Source: Chondrus crispus
Taxonomy: Eukaryota > Rhodophyta > Florideophyceae > Gigartinales > Gigartinaceae
Assembly: GCF_000350225.1 (NCBI RefSeq)
Contig: NW_005179054.1
Span: 91,933-155,932 of the forward strand
Direction of reading: 5' to 3'
DNA length: 64,000 nt
Shown here: positions 21,622-30,545 of the stretch, piece by piece
Layout of the letters: every line of letters starts with the position of its first letter
How positions within the stretch are numbered: the first letter of the stretch is position 1
Notes under the pieces: model-generated
The model's database searches: none
Told to the model about the DNA's origin: nothing
Seen by the model: only the letters and a program-made list of their open reading frames with translations
Program-made: the position numbers and the translations under genes

Positions 21622-23307
21622 ATGAGATCTTTGCGGCGAATTGTGGCATTCTACACCCTGAGCTTATTTGCCAATTGGCTAACAGCTGGAGCCACCGCAG
21701 TGCTTATCACCCAGGCTTTGAGAGGGAAGGTTTTCGGGTCTCCTGATTCCAATGACGTTGCGAAGCAGATAGTAGTTGGAGCAGATGGCTCCATGTACGT
21801 GGCCGGAGTTTCGACACCAAGCAGGCCTGGCGGGCAGGCCTGGGGAGATCCTGAAGCAGGTGATGTCTTGGGTAATACGGATATCTTTTTAGCAAAGTTT
21901 ACTGCTTCTACCGAACTGGCTTGGGTGAAAAGAACTGGTTCGGCAGGAGAAGACGTCGTAAACGATCTTGTGATGGCTGGCGAGGCCCTCTACCTTTGTG
22001 GTGCAACGACGGGGAACTTGGCAATGGATCCCAGAGGGTCTTCAGATGCGTTTGTCATGAAGTTTACCGTAGATGGGGCTAAAGCTTGGAGACATCCTTT
22101 CCAGTTCGGGTCAAACCGAAATGATAGTTGCAATGCGTTGTCGGTTGACCGAAATTCCATGAAGATTTATGTGACCGGCTCAACGATGGGAATACTATTT
22201 GGTAGCATTCAACCCCGGAACACGACAACCCATCACTTTCTAGCATCATTTTCCGAAATCCAAAATAACGAAACGCTCGGACTTCAGCTCATCCAAGGGC
22301 GACAAACTGCGTCTTCTGGTAATTCATCTGGTGATGCTATCGCGATAGGTAACAATCATGTGTTGTTAATGACGACAGAATGGGAAGACGTTCGTAAGAG
22401 ATACCGTACCGTCACTTACCTTCGTGAACTGAGTTTAGATACTTTACTGGATCGCAAGCTGCACATGATCAAGTCTTTGGATGAAGGAAGCTTTCGAGCA
22501 ACAGGTATGGCTGCGGTCAATATGTCTGGAGATGTTTTCTTCGTTGGCACAACGAACCTAGACACGAACAAAACCGAGTATCATGCCTTGAAATACAGCT
22601 TGAAAAATGACGATGCTAAGAGCAGCTCTATGTGGACACAGCGCATTGGTTCTGTCGCCTCAAATGTGAAGATGCCGACGCAGACTCCGTGCATTGTCGC
22701 GGACGAGGCCAACGACGTTGTGTACGTGGCCGGAGTGGAGGATGGATATTTACCAAATGAGAACTCTAGCGTCGTCATATCTCCACTAATCATGCTACGC
22801 ATGGACAATGGGGAGGTGGCCCAGCGATGGCATCGGAGCACGACTATTGCTTTCGATAAAGAGGAAATCACAGACATCGCTTTTGATCTGGAAAAGGGTG
22901 CAGTTTACACAGGAACATGGGACGGGGGTGTTGAACTACTCTCAAATGCTCTAGTAGGTTCATTTGGATCCCGCGCACTAAACTTAAGCCTGCCAAGTGC
23001 ACCACCCGCTCGCAATCCGAATGTGACAGTAACGAGCATTGAGGCGAAAGAGGAGGCCAAGCGAAGTAGGACCATTGGATACATCCTTCTCGGTCTGGCA
23101 AGCACAGGAATCGCGGTTACGGGGATGATTGCCTATGGGTTAAGGGCTGCGAGGGGAAAGGGAAATGGCAGTGACGACCATTTGCCAGATGCAGCGAACA
23201 AGATGGAAGAAATGCGGCGACAAGTCCTAGAAGCACATCTGCAAGCTGGCGGTGATCACTCTGCGGTCGCGGAAGTCACCATCGGTGGGAGTGCTGCCCC
23301 TCGCTGA
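21622..23307 (+). CDS. SBBP beta-propeller type I membrane protein
   Basis: The 561-residue protein has a hydrophobic N-terminal signal (about residues 7-28) and a large extracytoplasmic region with repeated blades of the SBBP/delta-60 type. Examples are GADGSMYVAGVS, TDIFLAKFTASTELAWVKRTGS, ALYLCGATTG, SDAFVMKFTVDGAKAWR and KIYVTGSTMG, then weaker copies near residues 300-420 (VFFVGTTN, VVYVAGVED). One transmembrane helix follows (IGYILLGLASTGIAVTGMIAYG, about 494-515), with a short charged tail of about 45 residues. The topology predicts a surface or lumenal propeller with a small cytosolic tail. The blades are common in bacterial secreted proteins; the ligand is unknown. Confidence 0.8.
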   Translation: MRSLRRIVAFYTLSLFANWLTAGATAVLITQALRGKVFGSPDSNDVAKQIVVGADGSMYVAGVSTPSRPGGQAWGDPEAGDVLGNTDIFLAKFTASTELAWVKRTGSAGEDVVNDLVMAGEALYLCGATTGNLAMDPRGSSDAFVMKFTVDGAKAWRHPFQFGSNRNDSCNALSVDRNSMKIYVTGSTMGILFGSIQPRNTTTHHFLASFSEIQNNETLGLQLIQGRQTASSGNSSGDAIAIGNNHVLLMTTEWEDVRKRYRTVTYLRELSLDTLLDRKLHMIKSLDEGSFRATGMAAVNMSGDVFFVGTTNLDTNKTEYHALKYSLKNDDAKSSSMWTQRIGSVASNVKMPTQTPCIVADEANDVVYVAGVEDGYLPNENSSVVISPLIMLRMDNGEVAQRWHRSTTIAFDKEEITDIAFDLEKGAVYTGTWDGGVELLSNALVGSFGSRALNLSLPSAPPARNPNVTVTSIEAKEEAKRSRTIGYILLGLASTGIAVTGMIAYGLRAARGKGNGSDDHLPDAANKMEEMRRQVLEAHLQAGGDHSAVAEVTIGGSAAPR

Positions 23308-23578
23308 ATTCTGCACGCTGCAGCAAGGTATCAAAACCAGTGAAGATGTAGTTGGATTAATCTTCGTCGGTGGGGAGAACGCATCGCAACGAGTAAGTAT
23401 GGTGTATTGTTATTCACCCGTACAAAGAATTCTATACACTCAACTACAGAGAAACATTCCACTTCTCTACCGTAGGCCAATCTGCCGATACTTAGTGGAT
23501 TCGCTGCACAACCATGTAGCCACCACTGTCACTCTATTCACAAACCAGCATATGCCGATATCTCTATCAACCCCCCTC

Positions 23579-24667
23579 TCACCTCAACCTCCTCGACGCC
23601 CATGACACCATGTCGGCCATGACCATATCCCTCTTCTCCGCCAACAAATCATGCACCCTCCCATCATACAATCGAACTGTCTTATCGCAGCTCGCAATGC
23701 GATCATGAAAATCAATAGTCCCGCGAGCATTCGTAACGCGATCCTCTCTCGAATGCGCCACAAACACAGGCACTTTGAACTTCTCTGCCTCGCTCATGAT
23801 CTTCTCACAGCTTTTTAGCACTTCGTACCCAACGCGCGCCCTTACCGGGCTCCTGACGACCAGCGGGTCCTCATGCGAAACATACTCCCCCTCCCTTTTC
23901 CTCCTCCTCCTCCGACGGTCAAACTTGAGCTTTTGCACCGGCAGCAGTGGGGCTAGCGTCCCGATCACTGGCGCAAACAGCTTAAGCAGGGGCTTTGGAT
24001 ACACCTTCACCGCAGGCGCCGTCAGCATCACGCCCCGAAACGCGCCAGGCTCAGCATCCCTAGCCAAGTGGATAGCGACGGCACCGCCCAGACTATGTGC
24101 CAGCAGAAATTTTGGGAGGCGGGCGAAGCGGCCCGGCAAGCGTCGATCGGCATCCGCCATGGCATGCTTTGCGTCATCGACGTAATGTTGCATGGAGCTC
24201 GTATACGCGCGGTAGCCGTCGGAGCGGCCATGGCCATGAAAGTCGTGCGCGACGACGACATAGCCGGCGTCAACCCAGGCTCTTGCGACTCGTACATACT
24301 TGTTCGAGTGATCATTGAGGCCATGAACGATGTAAACGACGCCCTTGGGTTGTGTATCGCGCTTCCCCCACGGCCACCAGCGGCGACGCTTGGCCGGGAA
24401 CGGGCGCCAGCTTTGCACAAAGATTCGCTGGCCGCGGGCGTTGACGACGAAATGGGCAGAGTGCTGCGCCCAGGCGTCGACTTGGTGCCCAATTACGGCG
24501 GGAGGGGAGGTGTGCGAAGGGGGCGGGAGGGGGCAGGCGAGCGTGCCGCGAGGGACGGACGACTGGCGGCGGGTCAATATGGGGAGAGGGTGGGTGAAGG
24601 AGGGCGCGCGGCCTGTGGGGACGCGGTGCGAGACGTGACCAAAGAGCCAAGCCAAGGCGACTTCCAT
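23579..24667 (-). CDS. Monoglyceride-lipase-like alpha/beta hydrolase
   Basis: The 362-residue protein shows the Hydrolase_4 (MGLL/lysophospholipase) pattern. It has VVYIVHGLNDHSNKYV with the HG oxyanion motif, VVAHDFHGHGRSDG, the nucleophile elbow LLAHSLGGAVAI, the acid in VAHSREDRVTN and the His in RVHDLL near the end. An N-terminal extension of about 70 residues is Pro/Arg-rich and may target an organelle. An unusual Arg/Lys-rich insert (KFDRRRRRRKREGE) lies in the lid region and could bind acidic lipids. It probably cleaves monoacylglycerols or lysophospholipids. It is divergent from the S-formylglutathione hydrolase gene, 525 bp away. Confidence 0.85.
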   Translation of the reverse strand: MEVALAWLFGHVSHRVPTGRAPSFTHPLPILTRRQSSVPRGTLACPLPPPSHTSPPAVIGHQVDAWAQHSAHFVVNARGQRIFVQSWRPFPAKRRRWWPWGKRDTQPKGVVYIVHGLNDHSNKYVRVARAWVDAGYVVVAHDFHGHGRSDGYRAYTSSMQHYVDDAKHAMADADRRLPGRFARLPKFLLAHSLGGAVAIHLARDAEPGAFRGVMLTAPAVKVYPKPLLKLFAPVIGTLAPLLPVQKLKFDRRRRRRKREGEYVSHEDPLVVRSPVRARVGYEVLKSCEKIMSEAEKFKVPVFVAHSREDRVTNARGTIDFHDRIASCDKTVRLYDGRVHDLLAEKRDMVMADMVSWASRRLR

Positions 24668-25192
24668 AGTCGCGGATGGGGGTGAAGGGGTGCAGAAGGG
24701 AGCGGTGGAGGAGAGCTCGCGGCGGTGAAGTTACGGTGGGCCAAGGGAGGGAGAGTTAGGTAAATTTAGCAGGAGGTTATAGGGTGGTGCACGGACAGCT
24801 CAGAGCTGACGGGGGATCGAGACCATACATTAACCACAGGAGGTGGCAGGGATCACACATTGAACTGCAGATCGAATCTGGTGCAACGGTACGACGTGGC
24901 GACGGTCGTCGCGCTTCTGGAAAACGCTACACGTACACTTGTCCAAACGCTGGAGGGGCGAAAGAGCAGACCCTCTGTGTAAGTTTCGATGACCCTCCTT
25001 TGTAAGTTTGTAAGCCATCCGTTTGATCATATCTGTCACACGTATGGTACGTGTACACGTGGGTAGTCGGATCACAGGCAAAGACCGCATTGCCCTCCTC
25101 TGCCCCCAAACCGTTTTTGCAGCTCCCACACTCGAGCGACACTTCCCTTCCCCTCCCCCCCCCATCCGATCCGCTCCACCATTCTCACAACC
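24668..25192. promoter_or_regulatory. Divergent promoter, lipase / FGH, with CACGTG boxes
   Basis: The 525-bp region between divergent starts holds CACACGTATGG followed by ACGTGTACACGTGGG at about 25038-25063. The last 60 bp before the FGH ATG are pyrimidine-rich. Confidence 0.45.
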
Positions 25193-26155
25193 ATGTCTCC
25201 CTTCTCCCCATCTCTCCTCTCTACAACCCGATGCTTCTCCTGCAAAATCGACCGCTACACCCACACCTCACCTACCCTGGGCTCCCTCCCCGCCACCTTC
25301 TCCGTCATCCTCCCTCCCACGGCCACGGCCGCCATCTACTGGCTCTCAGGCCTCACCTGCACCGACCAGAACTTTGTCATAAAAGCCGCCGCCGCCTCGC
25401 ACGCGCACGAACACTCGGTCGCCATCATCTGCCCGGACACGTCTCCGCGGGGGGCGGGCACGCCCGAAGAGGACGACACCTGGGACTTTGGTACGGGCGC
25501 CGGCTTTTATGTAGACGCCACGACGGAGCCGTACAAGAAACATTACCGCATGGCTTCATACGTCGTCCACGAGCTTCCGCTTGTCGTCAAGGAGGTGCTT
25601 GGGGACAAGGTAGGCGAGGCAAAGGCCATCATGGGGCACTCAATGGGCGGTATGGGCGCCCTCAGCCTTGCATTGAGAAACCCGGGGTTATATACCAGCG
25701 TGTCGGCGTTTTCGCCGATTGCGAATCCTGTGAACTGTCCGTGGGGAGAAAAGTGTTACTCAAAGTATCTGGGGGAGAATCGCGAGGCGTGGGGGGGTTA
25801 TGACCCCAGTGTGTTGATGAAGAAGAGAGGTGAGCCACTCGTGAGTCGTATTTTGGTAGAGCAGGGCGGGGCTGACGAGTTTTTGGAAAAGCAGCTCATG
25901 ACGAACCGGTTTATGGAAGCGTGTACTGAGGTTGGACAGAAGGTAAGTTAAGCTTGCGTCTGTTCTAAGGAGTGCTTGAGAGAGAGGCGATTTGTGGTGC
26001 TGACACGTTTTTTTGTGCTTGTCTAGGTGACGCTGAACATGGCGGAAGGGTATGATCATTCGTACTACTTTATTCAGACTTTTATTGGCAAGCATGTCGA
26101 GTTTCATGCAGAGCAGTTGCGGAAGGCGGGGAAGACTTCTTCCGGTGGAGTGTGA
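25193..26155 (+). CDS. S-formylglutathione hydrolase (one intron)
   Basis: Exons 25193-25942 and 26027-26155 flank an 84-bp intron (GTAAGT, CTGAC branch-like site, CTAG) in phase 0. The 292-residue enzyme has the family's LSGLTCTDQNFV, DTSPRGAG, DFGTGAGFYVDAT, HYRMASYVV, the nucleophile elbow MGHSMGGMGAL, FSPIANPVNCPWG and, in exon 2, the catalytic His in GYDHSYYF. It hydrolyses S-formylglutathione to formate and glutathione, the last step of glutathione-dependent formaldehyde detoxification. Without splicing the frame would lose this His. There is no clear transit peptide, so it is probably cytosolic. Confidence 0.95.
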
Positions 26156-27114
26156 TGCTCTGTTTTTGCCGCTGCATCTTAGGATGAAGCCTCTAGATCA
26201 CATGCGACCTCATACGAGGCCAAATGACCCATATGAGGCTGGTTTTCAACTTGACTTGTGTGAACTTGTGCCAACTCCGTAAGAAACAGAACGATACCTT
26301 CGCCCCCGTACATGACTTTTGCGTGGCGAGAGGATCACGATAGTGAAAATTGCATGTCCTTTCCGGTAGTTTTTAGAAATGCCATGCAGAGCAGCCTTTT
26401 TCAGCAAGCTTGAAACGTTTTTCATTAATACCTTTCAAACAGAAACGCTCGTTTCAAAGGGCAGCTGGTCCTTAAGCTCCTTTAGATTGTTTGTCTTTCA
26501 GTGCGTTCAAAACTGCTACAGTATCCGGATGATCTGCGAGGTGTTACTGCCAAAGACAAGTAGTGTACGTTGAAGAAATGTTGTCCAAACTGACTTCTAA
26601 ATTTTCGATTTAAATATTTTCAAAAGTGGACCTCATATGAGGCAAACGTTAGCTGGTCGCCTTGCCCGTGTCTAAAGACACTACAGTACTTGTACAGTAC
26701 TTGTACTGTACCCTTACAGTATTACTGTAGAAGTGCGATGGCATTCGTTGGTCTTCGCTTTTATGATGATCTCACAAGAGGTCATCATTTCTGTAACAGC
26801 AAGTCACACCTGCTGTCAATGCAAATTGCTTGGTGCTCGTCTCCAAAAATTTTCTTGCAATTTGGACTTCCGTTCCTCATCGTCACTGTCAACCATCGCA
26901 GCGAGCAAACGTGTCACCATCCTCCTCCCTGCGCTCACCAAGGGTTATCTTTTGAGTCCATTACCCTCACAGTCCTCAGGTCAGCCCTCCTCCCGCCGCT
27001 CCTCTTCCCGCCGCTCCTCTTCCCGCCGCCCCTCTTCCCGCCGTCCCCCCACCACCAACCATCACCCTCCCCCTCCCCCGCAACAGCTGCACCAGCACCA
27101 AACCCTTATCCATC
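26156..27114. other. Intergenic, 0.96 kb, with dispersed repeat and motif cluster
   Basis: It contains copy A of a dispersed repeat, the palindrome CCTCATATGAGG at 26631-26642 and a cluster of TACAGTAC/GTACTGTAC motifs at about 26683-26730. A long C/T-rich stretch precedes the GLTP start. No gene is supported. Confidence 0.5.
26318..26640 (+). repeat. Dispersed repeat, copy A
   Basis: It aligns by eye over about 300 bp, with gaps, to copy B at 29961-30285 in the same orientation. Shared blocks include AATTGCATGT, AAAGGGCAGCT, GCGTTCAA/GCATTCAA and GTACGTT. CATATGAGG-type palindromes flank both copies but on different sides. The family is unknown; the divergence suggests an old, non-coding element. 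Confidence 0.6.
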
Positions 27115-27912
27115 ATGGCTTCCGCAATAGGCGTAGCCACTTCGCACGACTTTCAATTCTTTGCAGAGATCATCGATGCCTTCAAAGCCGCTGGAGCGTC
27201 TGCGCATGGCGACAACCCACAACATATGCAGGTCACCCCCTTTGTCAACGCTATGACCATGTTTCTCCGCGTCTTTGACGCCTTTTCCAATCCCTTCTTT
27301 TCCGACGTTGTCAAGAAAGACGTCGAGGGCAATATCAAAGTACGTTGGCAGACATTTGCCCCCACCTGTCCACCGCGCTTACCGATGCGTGAGCGTAGAG
27401 ACGCACAGGACTAAACATGGCATTCATTTCTCCGAATATGTACGCAGAAACTCCGAACTGCAGCCATCAAGCACTCTGCCAGCACGCTTGAAAACGTGCT
27501 TGACGAAGAGGCCAAGGACCCCAAGCTGAGAAAGCTGATTAAGTCCGAATCCGGAGCCGGCGCAGAATCGGGAACCGTTGCGCTGCTATGGACAAAGCGC
27601 ACAATGCAGTTTGTGATCGGCCTTCTGCAACAGCTCGTGGACGACTCCAAGGTGACTCTGTCCACCGCAAGTAGAAAGTCGTATGCGGCCAGCCTCAAGT
27701 ACTGCCACAATTTTATCACCAAGGGTATCTTCGATACCGGCTTGCGCTTCGCCCCCAGCCGCGAGAGCTTTTATAAGAACCTCGCGGGAGGGTCTGACGA
27801 TACGTCCCGCGTGACGCCAGCCCTAGCAGAGTTTTTGGGTGTGTTTCAGCCTCAACTGGAGGGCGTCGTCGCAATGTATAAGGCGAAAAATCTAGAACCT
27901 TATATCAAATAG
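27115..27912 (+). CDS. Glycolipid transfer protein (GLTP fold, one intron)
   Basis: Exons 27115-27339 and 27448-27912 flank a 108-bp intron (GTACGT...CGCAG) that joins GNIK to KLRTAAIK in phase 0. The 229-residue protein has the GLTP signature: FVNAMTMFLRVFDAF, then DVEGNI with the Asp-Asn pair for sugar-head binding, LLWTKRTMQFV with the stacking Trp, and YCHNFITKGIF with the His. GLTP proteins move glycosphingolipids or ceramide phosphates between membranes in the cytosol. Length is close to the usual 200-220. No targeting signal is visible. Confidence 0.9.
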
Positions 27913-28341
27913 TGGGGTGTTAAAGGACTGGGAGTGGTAAACGTGTCGGTTTGTAGGGTTTGCAGACGCATCTGAGAAATTACCATCAGACTTCAAATTG
28001 GTTAGAGGTATTTCTGAGATGTGACGCATAAAGTAAGGTGCTGAGCATGACTCCCTGCACAGCGCTTCTTGGCAGCGAAGAGACTGGGTAGATTCAAAGT
28101 TGCTGTCAGCCTTTTGTGTAGTGCGCAATGGAAAAGGATCTCCGAACGCAGGTGTATCTCTCTAGCAGAGGGGATGTGGCAATTTTCTTTGCTAAACTCA
28201 CAAAAATGTATTGCTTAAGGAGTCTAAACTAGTTTTCGAGCGAAGCAGCTTCGAACGCATACGTTGGAAGCGTGTTAAAAGGATAAGATTCATTTGAATG
28301 CAACAAACGGCTTGATCCTTGTAATGGATTGTCATTTTCAG
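27913..28341. other. Intergenic between convergent genes, 0.43 kb
   Basis: AT-rich 3' flanks. I see no gene or repeat. Confidence 0.45.
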
Positions 28342-29283
28342 TTAGTTTGAACACGTAGACGTCATTCCCTTCATAGCGTCCTTAATGAAGTCTGATTTTC
28401 GGTCGCATTTAGCGCCAGCACAGTGAACAAGAATGAATTTGTAGACGGTGAACCTAGAGCTTCGACCCGACATGCACAGAGTCTGTACGCTGCCTGCCTG
28501 CAAGCTGTTGGTCAAAAACTGATGCGGGTCATGATCCACGTTCGAAATAATATATGCCTTTGCATTGCCCCCAACATTTTGGTAAGCTTTGAGATACCCT
28601 GAACCCCCATCCTTCTTTTGCATGTTCTTGCCGACGAGCCACAACCCGGAACTGAGCTTAATCCACATGTCATTGTTATCGACGCGATGCGGAGCTGAAG
28701 TCACTGCGGATAAGTAGTAATTCCCTGTCTTCGGAGGTTTAAAATTGAAGCACATCTCACCACTCCCTTCAGGATCCCTCTTGTTGGCTTCGGTTGGCCT
28801 CCAAATAAGCCCTGATCCCTTCTGTACCCAAGGGCTTTTCGGTTTCTTGTTTGCCAAGCAAATAATAACCTTACTTCCCGTGCCTGTCGACTGCATCTTA
28901 GGCTCCAGAGATGAGGGCTTCTGTGCAGAAGCAGGAGAAACAGTGTTCCCAGCTGACGAAGGCATAGGGCTAGGCCTGCCTCTGGTATCCTTTTTCTTGT
29001 CCCCGAAACACCAATGGCGGATGGCCCAACTATTGCACACAGACCTCAGCTTGGTTAAGCCACCCGACGCACAGAACGAGCACGCATTCTTTAGACACGT
29101 TTCATTTTGTTTCTTGACGTACGTCTTGGGTTCGCAGTACATACTCCTGTCGGCGAGGAATTTTGTGCATTTCGCGTTGAGAGCGATGCAACGTGCGGCA
29201 GCTCTGTACTTGTCGCTGTTGGCTTGAGCGCACACAGAGAGCCAAGATACGCAAAAGAGGGAAATTAGTATGCCTCGTACCAT
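28342..29283 (-). CDS. Secreted Cys-rich protein with C-terminal beta-domain, unknown function
   Basis: The 313-residue protein begins at the ATG at 29283 with a clear signal peptide (MVRGILISLFCVSWLSVCAQA). The frame is open for 25 more codons upstream. A short Cys-rich domain follows (about residues 24-95, eight cysteines, CSFCASGG), then a Ser/Pro linker (about 100-135). The C-terminal domain of about 165 residues has Trp- and Tyr-rich strands: SGLIWRPTEAN, GNYYLSAVTSAPHRVDNNDMW, SGLWLVGKN, KAYQNVGGNAKAYIISNVDHD and ISGRSSRF-like MSGRSSRFTVYKF, ending with paired cysteines. It resembles a carbohydrate-binding beta-sandwich, but I cannot name the family. A cell-wall or matrix protein is a reasonable guess. 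Confidence 0.75.
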   Translation of the reverse strand: MVRGILISLFCVSWLSVCAQANSDKYRAAARCIALNAKCTKFLADRSMYCEPKTYVKKQNETCLKNACSFCASGGLTKLRSVCNSWAIRHWCFGDKKKDTRGRPSPMPSSAGNTVSPASAQKPSSLEPKMQSTGTGSKVIICLANKKPKSPWVQKGSGLIWRPTEANKRDPEGSGEMCFNFKPPKTGNYYLSAVTSAPHRVDNNDMWIKLSSGLWLVGKNMQKKDGGSGYLKAYQNVGGNAKAYIISNVDHDPHQFLTNSLQAGSVQTLCMSGRSSRFTVYKFILVHCAGAKCDRKSDFIKDAMKGMTSTCSN

Positions 29284-30545
29284 AGCGTGGTGGGTATCGA
29301 GGTGAGGGCGAGGGTGAGTGGTACGTTGATGTCTAAGAGTACAGGCAGCGGCGGGCATGAAATCTCGTTCTGCACGAGGAGTCTAAGCGGGAGATGAAGG
29401 GAATCGGGTTGGAAGCATCTGACAAGGGTTCAGGAAGCACTGATTATATAGAGGTTGAGGGAATGTTCTTTCTATCGGTGAAGTGATGTCCAGTAGTGCT
29501 ATTCCTTTTTGGATAGAAATGGCGCTCATGGACTAACTCTGATGACATTATAAGGCCTCTTAGACATTTCGACATTTCACTAACATTTAAGATGAATTGA
29601 GGATTCCATGCACATGTATTTTTGTTTCAAGAAACATCCTGGTGTATGTCGGGCAGACTAGTGCGGATGGACTGGAGAGTAGATGATGTTTCTGTTGATT
29701 CGGAATTCATTAAAGGAATGGAATGTGAAGCCTTTTTCATCAAGCGTTTAGCAATATTGTTGATTAGAGAATAGGGAAAGATGTGTTGAAGAGTGGTTGC
29801 GACGTCCATTTACATGTCTACTTTAAAGAGTTGTCTTTAGGACACTGGTGTGTCTCGGACCGTTGTCCTCATATGAGGACACTGTTCGATTTATTTTTTT
29901 TCTTGACTTGCGCTTTCTCGATAAGAAGGAAAAATATATCTCCGCCACCTTAATTGAATTTTACCTTGCGACCAGAAAGAGCTTTATGAGAATTGCATGT
30001 TCTTCCTGGTCGTTTTTAGATATGTCTGGAAAAGAAGCTTTTTTAAACCACCTTTAAACTGCATGTAAAACAACTTCGAAAGCAAAACGCCAATTTAAAA
30101 GGGCAGCTAGGCACTCAATCTGCAATACATTTTAGGGAGTACGTTTTAATCTTTCTGCGCATTCAAGGCTGCTATCCCGGTCTCCTGCAAGATGTTATTT
30201 CCGAGAACAAGTACGTTAAGGAAATAGTTGCCAAGATAGCTTTTAAATGTTCAATTTAATTTATACATTTTTGACCTGTACCCTTGCAATTCACGTGTAG
30301 AGACATGACCTGCAAAAACATGACATAATTGGATGATTCGAAATCTCGCCCTGCTGGCTATGTCAACACTTTTTAGCGGGAAACGCCCAAGAACAAGAAC
30401 CCCGATGCATCCGTCACCTGTTTCTCTTCGACTCTGCCAGTTGCTTCGCTCTCCCTACCCCCTATCCTTCACCCTCGTCCCCCTTTTCATTTCTCCGTGG
30501 AATGTGTGAATCCGTCTCCGCACCTAGGCTTAAGATCCTAGCAGA
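29284..30545. other. Divergent intergenic region, 1.26 kb
   Basis: It holds the promoters of the secreted protein and of CHL1, a perfect 16-bp palindrome GTCCTCATATGAGGAC at 29865-29880 and copy B of the dispersed repeat. A small minus-strand frame at 29627-29809 has no support. Confidence 0.5.
29961..30285 (+). repeat. Dispersed repeat, copy B
   Basis: It is the partner of copy A at 26318-26640, same orientation, about 3.6 kb away, diverged with small gaps. The perfect palindrome GTCCTCATATGAGGAC lies 80 bp to its left. Confidence 0.6.
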
